NCBI GenBank assembly: GCA_023515745.1 | Contig: JALECJ010000025.1 | Coordinates: 54,787-118,786 of the forward strand | DNA from: Amoeboaphelidium protococcarum | Taxonomy: Eukaryota; Aphelidiomycota; Aphelidea | Direction of reading: 5' to 3' | DNA: 64,000 bases | In this document: piece by piece, positions 47,995-58,624 of the stretch | How positions within the stretch are numbered: the first letter of the stretch is position 1 | Layout of the letters: each line of letters begins with the position of its first letter | The notes under the pieces: model-generated | Told to the model about the DNA's origin: nothing | The model's database searches: none | Seen by the model: the letters and a program-made list of their open reading frames with translations, nothing else | Translations under genes and position numbers: made by a program

Positions 47995-49995
47995 ATGACT
48001 AGCGATAATCAATAAAAGTCGCTGTAATCTGCACCTGATGCTCCTCAAGACAGCATAACTCCTCCACTCGCGTCGCTCTCGTTAGAAGTCGCCTCTGCCG
48101 GTGAACAGTACACTAACAAGTATACCAATAATTAAGCTAATAATCATTTAATGACACCCACATCATCTGTAACTGGGGCAGAGTAGTCTTAGGATAAGCA
48201 TGCGAGTACAGCGATTAACTCCTAATCATATCACGGAATATCTCAAGCTGAGAAGACTGCATTTGTTAAACACATCAACCAAGTGTTGGCAGACTGTATT
48301 GAATTAGCAGAGAAGCTACCTATCGATCCGCTGAGTGATGACATTTTCGCTGCGGTCAAAGATGGTGTTCTACTATGTAAATTGGTTAATGCAAGCGTAC
48401 CTCACACTATCGACGAGTCTAAAGTGATCAAGAAGTTTCGCGATGAAAAGAGCAAGATCTACCACTGTCTGACTAATCTCAATCTGGCTCTTAGTGGAGC
48501 GCGTCGCATTGGAGCAATCATTGTGAATGTTGGCGCTGAGGATCTCCTGGACGGTAAGCAGTACCTGGTATTCGGTCTCTTGTGGTAGATTATCAAGATT
48601 GGCCTGCTGAAAGAAGTCTCTCTGGACGCTCATCCTGAGCTGGCTCAACTTCAGGAGGGCAATGAAAACATTTCTGATATCCCACCAGAAGAGTTACTCC
48701 TGAAATGGTTCAACTATCACTTGAAGCGTAATGGATCTGATTTGAGAGTGTCCAATTTCTCCAATGATATCAAAACATCTATGGCGTATCTTCATCTGCT
48801 TGACAAGTTGCACCCAGAGTTGAAGGCATTGGATGCTATGAATGAACCGGATTTACTTAAGCGTGCTGAGATTATGCTCATGACTGCTGAGAAGGTTGGC
48901 GTCCGCTCCGTGGTCACTCCAGAAGATATTGTGGCCGGTAATGAGAGACTGAATCTGGTGTTCACTGCCAACATGTTTAATGCTCACACTGGTATGTTGC
49001 CAGTCGCTGAAGAGATGGAGAAGGAGAATGAGAGTCTGGCCAATGAGAATAAGATGCTGAAGGATAAGGCTGGTGAGCTTGAGGCCAAGTTGAATTCACT
49101 GAACGCGTCTATCCAGGCCCAGAAGGATGAGATGGAAAATCTGCTCTCTGTAAAGACTTAAATCACCTCTGAAGTATAGGCACTGCAGAATGAAAAGATG
49201 CAACTGAGTCTCAAGATTTCCAAGGTGCTGGAAGAGAATCAACTACTGTCAGGCACTGTGAAATAGATGGGCGCCGAGAAGAAGGCTGTTGAGATGTCCC
49301 GTGAACAGCTGGCCAGTAGGTATGATCAGATCTCTGATCAACTGCTCAAGACCACAGAGGAGCTGGAGAAGGAGAGAATTTCTCTCGAGACTTCAGAGTA
49401 TTGCGGCGCATCACTGGCCAATGATCTGGAAGAGCTGCGTGGTAGGCAGGAGAAGTTGGAATTTTTGATTGAACACTTGAAGATTGAACGTCTGAGAAGT
49501 GATATGCATATTGAGCGTTTGCGTGTGCTGTACAATTGGTTCCCTTCCACTGAAGCTTTGGCAGAGGCAATTTATAAGAATCTCACCCTTGCCAACATAT
49601 CTAAGGACTCTTCCAAGAGCGGATATCTGACAAAGAAGGCCAGAAATGGCAACAACTGGAAGTATCGGTACTTTGTATTGAAAGACAATTTCTTGTTCTA
49701 CTTCAAGAGTGATAAAGATTAGTCAACGCTGGCCAGTGGTGTTATTCGTGTGGATGATGCTTAGTTACGTTTTGCTGAGAATCCGACACGCAAGAACATC
49801 AAGGACCAGTGGCTTCTCTGCATTGAGATCCCCAATAACAACGACTCGATCAAGTAGCATGCATTCTACATTGCTGGCGAGGATCATGAATTGGAGGGAT
49901 GGAAGAGTTCTATACGTCAAGCTGCCGGCTGGTGGACGCGTAAATCTAGCATGTCCACAATGAATAAGAAGCGATCTGTGAGATTGACTTAATGA
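47995..49995 (+). CDS. Fimbrin-type tandem CH domain protein with coiled coil and PH domain
   Basis: Single exon, 666 residues. Residues 1-85 are disordered and Gln/Ser/Thr-rich. A fimbrin/plastin-type actin-binding domain follows: HINQVLADCIELAEKLPID, DDIFAAVKDGVLLCKLVNAS, SKIYHCLTNLNLALSGARRI, GAEDLLDGKQYLVFGLLWQI (CH1), then PEELLLKWFNYHL-like, RVSNFSNDIKTSMAYLHLL and FTANMFNAHTGM (CH2). A coiled coil of about 200 residues starts at EEMEKENESLANENKML. The C-terminus is a PH domain (SKSGYLTKKARNGNNWKYRY, FVLKDNFLFYF, ending GWKSSIRQAAGWW). This links actin filaments to phosphoinositide membranes; no EF hands and no second actin-binding domain, so it is not true fimbrin. Confidence 0.9.
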
Positions 49996-50136
49996 TTTGT
50001 ATGCTGTTGTTAGTTTTTGGATATGTGGTAAAGGTTAATAAGGAACATGCGTTGAATATAGTTTTAATAAAAATTGTGGTTTAAGTACGTACACCTAGGA
50101 TTTAATTTATGGTTTGCATTTACACATTACAATGAA

Positions 50137-51801
50137 TCAACTTTAAACATTGGAATTTTTATCACTTTGTTGCATTTCATTAATCGCCACCAAATTGAGA
50201 CATTCATCAATATGCCGGTTTAGCATTATATTATCATTACTTACTGCAGCTTCCAAGATGTGTTACTGACATATTGGGCATTTAAACTCATCCAAGTGTT
50301 CAGACGGTCGTTTCCGACTAGAATGTTATTACTATTTTTATTCTTCATCTTGCATTTATTATTGACATTATAAAAATGACTTTATTCCAAGTTACTTTCT
50401 ACCAGATGACTCTGTATTAGTTGGATCATTGAGGGAAGACATGCGCAGTCCCATAAGTCGCAACTCACATGGCATAACTTCAAGTAACAAAGACTTGGCT
50501 ACACTGTAGATATCATCAGCACTTTGAATGGATTCTAAAACAGATTTAGCTTTGGATTTCACAGAGAAATCGGACATTTTAATCTTTAACGTGACACACT
50601 TGCCAGATAGATTCTTCTTCTCCAGATCTTGATTAAGTTTTTGGGATATTTCACGCAACTTGGCCAGCAGAGCTTCCCTATCGCTCATAGCATTGAATGT
50701 TCGTTCAACCGAGACACTCTTACGATCAGAATCATCATCACTGCCACCAACCACATTAGATCCTATACCGAGTGATATTCTAAGCAGGAAGTCAAATGTG
50801 ATCTTGGAGAAGAGTTCATGAGTATACATCCGCATCTGATACAATTCTTCACATGTATTAATACCAATTGAATTCAGAATACGCTCAGTCACTTTACCAA
50901 TGCCAGATATCTTGCGAATGTTAAGAGGTTTCATGAATTCAAGTATATCCTGCACTTGATTAGGTATCAAATGCTAACCATTCGGTTTGTTAAAGTCTGT
51001 ACAAATCTTGGCAATCATTCGGTTGGCGCCAATACCAGCAGAGCACGTCAATTTAGTCTTCTCTTATACTTTCATTCTCATTTCCTTGACCACCTCCAAG
51101 ATTAGATGGTGTGAATGAATATCTATACCGTTACTAGTTAGATGAGGCGTAAGATCCATGTAGCCTTCATCCAAAGACAACATTTCCAGATTAGGATCAT
51201 ACTACTTCAACACTTCCTGCACAGCAAGACTCGCCTCTTTATACGCACTAAACCGCGTCGGCACAATAATCAACTGGGGACACAGCTACTTTGCTATAAA
51301 ACCAGGCATAGCACTGCGCACTCCAAACCGTCGGGCCTCATAGTTGGCCGTACTAAGCATCCCGATTCCACCCACACCAACAGGTTTCCCACGCAGAGAA
51401 GGATTATCACGTTCCTCAACGGCTGCAAAGAAGGCATCCATATCCAAATGCACAATAATTCTACTCAAATCGCGAGATTCTTATTCCAACAAGGCAATCT
51501 ACTTGTCTATGATCTTTTGCACTCGAGTCATATCAGTCTGCTTCAATTGATCGTACTTTTTCTAGATGGCGTCAATCTTATCCTGAGTCTACTAGTCTTT
51601 CTTCTATTCATTCTGGTAGAATTTACTATCCCTCGACATTTCATAAATCACCTTCTTCACATGATTCTTATCCACTCCCTCCAGGCCAGCCTTCAGAGAC
51701 GAAGTGGACGCCATTCTATCCAATGCTCCATCAAATTCATGCACACGGCTCTTATCTACGTTCTCCTCTTCTTCAGGCATTATAAGATTATCCTCAGGCA
51801 T
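50137..51801 (-). CDS. POLK: DNA polymerase kappa (Y-family), with PIP-like motif and UBZ finger
   Basis: Translesion polymerase. Single exon, 554 residues. N-terminal helix region ([20 protein letters not shown]) is the Pol kappa N-clasp. Catalytic carboxylates in [17 protein letters not shown] (Asp120, Asp122) and [11 protein letters not shown] (209-212). [15 protein letters not shown] is the HhH thumb, and [14 protein letters not shown] starts the little finger. Residues 470-477, QLGIKSFL, fit a PCNA-interacting box with a TAA-coded Gln. A C-terminal UBZ finger has C508, C511, H530 and C534, the ubiquitin-binding module needed for recruitment to stalled forks. The stop lies 141 bp from the convergent CH-PH gene. 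Confidence 0.95.
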
Positions 51802-52079
51802 TGTTAGATTTTTAAGGTCTTCAATTCCAGTGCACTCTTACTAAATAAAAATAGAAGATAACTGCAGAGAGAATACAACTTGTAAATTCTAAACTTTCTG
51901 AAAGCTTTTGATCGAAATGTGAAACGAGAAAAGAGATATTTTGTGGTTTCTCGCCGTGATGAAGATCTTCTATCTCCTTCTTTCTTTTGTCGATCTATTC
52001 AGAACTGCGGAGTTGAAGCATTCTTCAGTGATTCTTTCTCACACTCTACAGTGATTGCTTGATTGAGTGTATTAGACGC
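51802..52079. promoter_or_regulatory. Divergent region between POLK and the SCOC-like gene
   Basis: 278 bp holding both start regions; no gene seen. Confidence 0.35.
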
Positions 52080-52395
52080 ATGGACAGAGAGCGGTAAGTG
52101 CTTGTTGAGCAGATTCTCTAGTTATCTCAGCAATTGAAAGGTATGAACTTATATTGATATCGCTTTAATTTCGAATGCCAATCAGTGCTATCTATAGTTT
52201 GTAGTTATCAATGGCCAGGTGATACAAGCACGAGAAGATTATCAAAAGTTGAATGCAGAGAACCAGGTACTAGAGACTTATATGGACAATTTGTAGAAGC
52301 GATAGTAGTTTTCCAACAGTTAGCAACTCGCTGCCAATGCATCAAAGTCTCCCAAGAATATACGCAAAACTTTGAATAGCCTGTTTAATCGATGA
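52080..52395 (+). CDS. SCOC: Short coiled-coil protein, SCOC-like
   Basis: Two exons, 52080-52140 and 52205-52395, 64-nt intron ending TTGTAG; 83 residues. The core VLVEQILQLSQQLKVINGQV, AREDYQKLNAENQVLETYMD and NLQ is the single parallel coiled coil of SCOC/UNC-69 (human: ENLKLKSENQVLGQYIENLM). SCOC is a Golgi-associated partner of ARL1/ARL3 and FEZ1 and acts in autophagy and vesicle transport. The exon join (AAAG | TTATC) was chosen by phase and the TGTAG rule. The tail is basic and Ser/Asn-rich. Confidence 0.8.
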
Positions 52396-52706
52396 TAGTA
52401 ATATTGAATGATGGATGATATAGTATTCTAAATAGATTTGTTGTAGAGAGTCTCATTTCTTTACTTTCCATTGCGCGATAATATTTTTTGATGTCATAGT
52501 TGTTATATTTGACTATTAAAAAGTATCATGTGTCCTCTCTTGTTACATGTGCGTTAAACAGATGTTAGCTACACTGCTAGGAGCTCCGTTGTAACGAAGA
52601 TTAAGCGCGTCGTGTCAAACTACTCTCATTCTCCTTCTCTTCTCTTCTCTTTTGTATGAAATTTAATATTCTACAAATTAACTATTGAATATAACGCAAT
52701 AAAAGT
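52396..52706. promoter_or_regulatory. Intergenic with pyrimidine-rich tract
   Basis: Between SCOC and the ribophorin-like gene. A CT-rich tract (about 52626-52653) precedes the ATG by 55-80 bp, consistent with a 5' UTR or promoter element. I looked here for upstream ribophorin II exons and saw none. Confidence 0.45.
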
Positions 52707-53137
52707 ATGGAGGCTTTAATTGGAAGAGATGTATTCGAACCACTGCCTGAACTCTAACATACTTTCAGGCCTGATCCTAAAATGCCTTCATCTTTAATAT
52801 CTTTTGCATTCTCAGGCATAGTCTTTGTTCCATGGGTGGTTCTATTGCTCTATGTAAGTTCTTCTAATCTCTTTATGCAGTTCATGATAACTATCATAGC
52901 TCATAACTATATATGTAGTGGCTATCGAATGGGGCATTGAACATGAAAAAGTTTCCATTTGCGCGCGCTGGTGAACTTTTGCCGTCTGTACTGTTCGTTG
53001 GCGGCCTATGTGTTTACGTGTATACAATGTTTCTCTACTGGCTCAAGTTGAACATGTTTGAAATGTTGACCATTGTTGCTCCACTGTGTGCATTCATTGC
53101 GCTCTCTGGTAGATGGTTCGTCAGCTTCTGGTCATGA
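52707..53137 (+). CDS. RPN2: Stand-alone membrane domain of ribophorin II / Swp1 (oligosaccharyltransferase subunit)
   Basis: Two exons, 52707-52853 and 52919-53137, 65-nt intron ending ATGTAG; 121 residues. It matches the last 120 residues of ribophorin II: PLPELQHTFRPDPKMPSSLI (human EIEHLFRPPEKRPPTVV), a first membrane helix ending VPWVVLLLYWL, then FARAGELLPSVLFVGGL and the helix AMYVYWTQLNMFQTLK-like segment (here FLYWLKLNMFEML), and a third helix. Human RPN2 has about 630 residues with a large lumenal part; here translation starts just before HTFRP, at a plausible ATG. The OST complex N-glycosylates proteins in the ER. Either the lumenal part was lost, or it is encoded elsewhere. Confidence 0.85.
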
Positions 53138-53259
53138 TCTTTGTTATGTGAAATAAAGTCAGTAAAAATATGAGATTAAAGAGGATAACCATACTTTATT
53201 ATTTCATAGCCAATGCTCGTATATAGATAGAGATTGGTAGCAATTAGTATAGAGGCGAA

Positions 53260-56037
53260 TCATCTATAATCGTGATGACCAGCGGAGAATGATGGATATG
53301 CAGATCGCCGACCACTAGCAGAATTATGTCCACTAAGAGTGTGTCTTTATAAACCGACGCGATGTCGAAAGTCTTTGAGCCAGTGTTGGTGCGATCGGAT
53401 CAAATCTTCAGCTTTCATTCTCTCTTGCTCCCATTGTCTCAATTCAAAGGACGGATTCATTATACCACCACCGCTTATATTACTCTTCAATCCAGAGAAT
53501 GGGGACGTGGATGATGCAGAAAAAGCGGGTACATTTTGACCATACTTGTATCGCGATCCACCGAGGGATGGAAGTGGGGCAGAATTTACATAAGACTTGC
53601 GAAGACCACTTATTATATCTTACAACTCCTGCTGTTACTGAGGATCAACGTTGACGGATGCACCTCCATTTCCACCGTCAATCTCTGACAACTTGAGTGA
53701 GGTATCGTCTAGCGGTTAGTGAATAGCAGACTCCAGACCAGAATGAGGTTGCTTCTCCGATACAAACGATTACTTTTATTTGTCATGAGCAAATTGCTTC
53801 TTGTCTCTAGCATCCTCTTTCAATCTCTTGATATACTCCTCCTCTTCTTTCAGTCTTTTGTGCAATTCTTTGGCAAGTGGTGACGTTCGAACGTGACTTT
53901 AATCTCCATCAGCACGCATAAACATATCGTCAACTTCTTTCAGAGCATCACCATTGCTATTATCATCTGATGAGGAATCTAAGCTGACTTGAGAGTAAAA
54001 ATCATTGTTCATATAATTACTTCTACTTGATAATTCTCGAGCCCGATGCTTCGTCCTTACTTACTGATACTATTTTGAAGATTTTACATTATCAAAATCC
54101 ATCTTACCCTTTTACTAAAGTGAAGAAGCGTTAATCATTTCTGACTTTTACCTCAATTCCGCTTCTTATTTCTCCAATACCAATCGGTCCTTCTCCAATT
54201 ATCGCTTCTTGACTTGCTAATTCTCAATCTCCTCCTCATTCTCCTTCATCAGATCTGCCAATTCATTTCTCTTCATCTTGATAGCGGCAGCGAACGTAGC
54301 ATCAGAATCTTTCTAATTGTGCTACCGAATGATGATCAACTTATCCTCCAGAGTATTTTACTCAAACTAAAGTTGCTGCTTCAACTTGAGCAGTTTTTCA
54401 GTCCATTTGCTCTCAATATTTTAATACTCTCTTTCGAATTCTGCTTCACGATCTTTCAACTGCTACTGATATGACAGCTTCAACTAATTCTACAAGTGCT
54501 TCTCCTGAGCGTCCATTTCACTCTACTATTTCTAAATCTTATCTTTCAGCACTTTCTTCAAATCTTGAGACTGTTATTCCAATTTATCCATCTCCTGCTA
54601 CTCTTTTAGTTTCAACTGTTTATGCAATTCAGCCAACTCCACATCAAGCTTATCCTTCTATGTAGCAAGTGCTTTATCAAACTGTACTTAAATCTCAAGC
54701 TTCTTGGCCTCCAACTACTCTTTCAATTTAGTGAGCTCTTTCTCAGCCTCAATCTCATAAGACTATTTCTTTCTCTGATACTATGCGCGAATCTCTTCTT
54801 CAGTCTACTCTTTGCTATACTGCAACTCCAACTCCTCTCGAAACTTTTTCAATCGATCATTATACTCTCGATCCAATTTGACCTTCTCCTTCTCCTCTTT
54901 AAGTTGAAGCTGCTCATCGTAAGTTTACAGAGACTCTTGCAGCTACTAATCCATCTTCTGCTCAACCTCCTACTTTTACTCCTCCAACTCCTATTGCAAT
55001 TCCCTTTTAAACTAAGCAATAGCCTTCTCCAACTGAGCACGTTCTTCCTTCTCGATTTACGCCCGCTCATCTTTGAGCATATTCCGAAATGCCTCCAGTC
55101 GATCTTCAAACATTTATCTCTCATCCTGCTCCTTCTCCTCAAACTATATTCGCAACTCCTCAATCTTAGCCAGAAGCATCTGCTGCACAACATCACGTTA
55201 CTTATCATCCACTGAAGTATTTGCACCCCGTATTTTGTCGCTGGTTTATTAAGAAGCTTTCCGCGCCTCCTCCGCCAAATTGATGATAGATGAGACCAAA
55301 TTAGCATCACTCTTCCCCATCGGACTATTTAGTGATCTACTGCTGGCATGTACGCTCAGTAAATTAACAGACGGATGAAGACTCTTCTTACTGACATCCA
55401 GACGTGATGACGAGCCGGGAACTTGCAGGGAGGCAGACTGTTTGGAGTGCAAATCACTGGATGATGGTACCTTCATGGGCCTCAAGTCGGCACTCTTACT
55501 CAGCATTTTGGCATCATTGGTGAGTTGCATTAGATTAATAGTTCCAGCAGAGGATTTTCTCTCTTAGGCAGCACCAGATTATACCGGCTACTGTTTGGAG
55601 AAGTCTCCAGAATTAGACTACGGCAACACAACGGTGGGTATTACATTACTTGATACTGACTATTACGAACTTTACTGTAAATTCACAGTATAACCATTAA
55701 TCTTACCATTTCCAGTCGCTCTCTTTGCTCGTTCATCCAAATACTTCTTTTTAAATATTGCATCACATGGATGATCCCAAATCGACTCACCAGACTTAAA
55801 ATTAAAATAATACACCTCCCCATCATCAGTCTAGCACGGCTTCCAATCATTAGGCAGAGGAGCTTTAAGACCTTCCCTGGCTATCCACAAAAGCTCAATG
55901 TCTACAGGATTGCTCAGATCCATACCTATATACTTGGCATACTCTTTAATCTCTTCATCATTCGGTTCATATTCTTCATCAATTTCCTCTTCCAAAACAA
56001 TGCTCTTCTTTTAATCATTCTTATTTGAATCTCCCAT
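53260..56037 (-). CDS. CEP164: CEP164-like distal-appendage protein (WW domain, long coiled coil)
   Basis: Single exon, 925 residues. CEP164 sits on mother-centriole distal appendages and is needed for ciliogenesis. The N-terminus is a strong match: VLEEEIDEEYEPNDEEIKEY, then LLWIAREGLKAPLPNDWKPC and DGEVYYFNF, then GESIWDHPCD; the WW-like domain is at about residues 60-90. A Ser-rich linker follows, and from about residue 250 to 720 there is a Gln/Glu/Lys coiled coil. The C-terminus has two Trp-containing helices (ELRQWEQERMKAEDLIRSHQ, HWLKDFRHRV), as in CEP164 tails. Shorter than the human protein (1460). Nearly all coiled-coil Gln residues are TAA/TAG. Confidence 0.92.
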
Positions 56038-56383
56038 TGTGTATATTTCTATTATCAACGAAAAAGACAATTGGCCCAAAATTTTTAAATCAATATAAAG
56101 ATAGGTGTGGGTACTTAAGTTAAAACTTATAACAGGTGTAAAATTCGTCTGATGAAACAACCCGGAGCAGAAAGAATGGAGGAGACGAGTCGGAACGGCC
56201 GTTGTCAACCAAATCACTTTTCTGCGCTGCGTCGTTGTCAACCGTCAAAGCATCAAGTATCGCTCTATTCATTGCGTGGACTTTCTTGACCATTTTGTGT
56301 CATATTGCTTAAATTTGAGTTGGAATTCCTTTTATTGACTAGCATAGAATTTAATATATTGTGACACCTTTACATTTGGAATA
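56038..56383. promoter_or_regulatory. Divergent region between CEP164 and COQ6
   Basis: 346 bp with the two start regions; no gene or repeat recognised. Confidence 0.4.
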
Positions 56384-58059
56384 ATGCCCAAACGCGTGTA
56401 TGATGTCGTTGTAGTTGGCGGTGGGATTGTGGGATCTGCATTTGCTTCCGGATTGGGTAAACATATCATTACGCGAAAGAAGATTTAAAGTTGTGTTTAA
56501 TCTAATAATAAACATCATTATTGAGTGTAGCTGTATAGGCAAGGAAGCTTGGTGTAAAATGTCCATCCATTGCATTGATAGAGTCTGCGCCGCGGGAGAA
56601 ACTGTTCGCATTTAGTTAGAGCTCGCCGGTTAGTAATAGAGTTAGTTCTTTGACACCATAATCGATAGATTTTTTAAAAGGTAATTTTAATACTCGTACT
56701 TAAAAAACGGCTCTGAGAACAATCGGTTGAGTGTGTAGAATGTGGCGTCTATTAACACGTAATTCACGAACGGGTTAAGGCTTATACTTCAATGAAGGTA
56801 CGCGACTATTTCTATAGCTGTATCTGACTACATGTTTATTTAATTCGAATTGGTAGGTTTGGGATAATGCAGCATCGGACAGTCCAATGTTGACAGGTCT
56901 TAGTGCTCTTACTGGTATGGAAGTGGGCGGAGCGATTGAATTCTCTTCATCTGACATGAATTAGTCCTACATTGGTGCAATGATTGAAAATAATAATCTC
57001 ATACAGGCATTGTTCAAGAATATAGAATGTAGTAATGACGTTGATTTGCTATATGGATAGTCGGTAGATAAAGTGATTATACCACCAACATTTGATGAGT
57101 ATACTGACGAAGCAGCTGGCAGTGTAATGTCTGACGGTTCAGAACTACCACGCGTTCTTTTGAAGGGGGATGATAGTGAAATACACTGCAAGTTGCTGGT
57201 CGGTGCTGATGGAGCTAATTCCGTTGTACGCTCAGCATCTGGTGTAAGAATGGACGGTTGGGATTATGGTTAAAGTGGAGTTGTAGCATCTCTGAATTTA
57301 GATTATGACGTGTCTACTGCGTATCAAAAATTTATGCCTAATAACGTTATGGCTATCCTACCTCTATCTGAATCTCGAGCCTCGCTTGTATGGTCATGTC
57401 CTTCATAGCTTGCGCGGAAACTTGTCAGTCTACCAGATGGTCAATTTGTGGAGCTTATCAACCTTGCTCTACAAGTACCATACTCGGAAATTGCACATAT
57501 GCTTGACTCGATTTGTGGAGATGGCCAAGATTTGTTAAATTAGGAGGATATCAAATTTGCTAATGAGCGATGTTAATCTCGTTACTTGACCAACAATCAG
57601 CTTAAATTTAGAGATGGCTTGCCGAGAGTTACTGATATAGAACCCAAGAGTAGAGCGGCGTTTCCTCTTAGATTTAGAAAAAGCGAGGAATATACAAGGC
57701 ATAGATTGGCGTTAATCGGGGATGCAGCTCATGTCATACATCCAATGGCCGGCCTCGGACTTAATCTGGGATTGAATGATGCATAGTAGCTGGTATTGAA
57801 TTGCGCCTAACAGATTTAACTCGGACAAGATTTGGGCTCAGAAATTGCCCTTGCGCGTTATCAAAGAACGCAAAATGTATCGAATTTAGCGACTATGGCG
57901 TCAATTGATATGTTATGGCGTCTTTATGGCGTTACCGATAACGATTCTTATGGCTTAGCGAAGGATTTGGTCACAAGTGTTAGAGTTTTAGGCATGGACT
58001 TGTTCAATAGCTCTCGTTTAATCAAGTCAACTGCAATGAAATACGCTATGAGTGTCTGA
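56384..58059 (+). CDS. COQ6: Ubiquinone biosynthesis monooxygenase COQ6
   Basis: Flavoprotein that hydroxylates the ubiquinone ring (C5) in mitochondria. Four exons: 56384-56456, 56531-56680, 56739-56797, 56857-58059; introns 74, 58 and 59 nt; 494 residues. FAD-binding GGGIVGSA begins at Gly12 (YDVVVVGGGIVGSAFASGL). Exon 2 carries PVSNRVSSLTPQSIDFL, exon 3 HERVKAYTSMK joined to VWDNAASDSPM, and exon 4 LLVGADGANSVVRSASG (DG motif), LIGDAAHVIHPMAGLGLNLGLNDA (GD motif, FAD ribose) and the helical tail. The splice joins restore family motifs exactly. No obvious mitochondrial presequence. Confidence 0.93.
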
Positions 58060-58540
58060 ATTTTTACTGCGACTTATTTCTATAAATTTAATACTTTAAA
58101 TAATATTTAACCGTACTGGCATGTTTTTAGTTTTGCGAATGGCTAAAAAGCTTTATTCATTCAATTAGAATGTATTCCGGTGCTTGCCGGTAGTCTATAT
58201 GGCCCAAAAAGGCCCAAAAAGTGAATCGACAACACTCTACATTCCCTTGCCATCTCTGATCAAAGTACTACTAGAGCCCGACAAATCTTGACTACTGAGA
58301 TCGAAACGAGTTCAGGTAGATCATTTGTGGTATGATCGTCGATGAAATGAAAATCTCATGCTATTTAAGTACGCAATTACTATTTCACAATGTTGCTCAA
58401 CAGTGAGTAGATTTCATTTCTGCATTCACTCAAAGTTGCTTTTTGTGATCATAAATTTACTTGTTCCCAGGCATTCCCTCTATCATTTGTAGATGGCGAA
58501 CCTGAATGGAGTTACGACAAGTGGTCCGTTCATTGAGCGA

Positions 58541-58624
58541 GAGTTGATCAACTTACGGACATATCGTCCTCTTAGTCATCTGTACTCTGCTTTTGAAAAT
58601 TCTCTCTTTAACAACTTTACAATT
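58541..58624 (+). repeat. Degenerate repeat unit, copy A
   Basis: About 84 bp starting gagttgatcaacttacgg. It aligns without gaps with copies B (61486) and C (61802) at most positions of the first 35 bp, and the TTTT/TCT spacing further on is kept. In one frame all three read (R/E)-x-L-I-N-L-x-T. Confidence 0.55.

Noticed and set aside
51142-51807. 221-residue plus-strand ORF antisense to Pol kappa
   Set aside because: It is the shadow of the polymerase, with Leu/His/Ser-rich composition expected from the reverse complement; Pol kappa explains the region completely.
54622-55215. 197-residue Leu/Phe-rich plus-strand ORF that looks like a membrane protein
   Set aside because: It is the reverse complement of the CEP164 coiled coil; Glu/Gln/Lys codons read backward give Leu/Phe runs.
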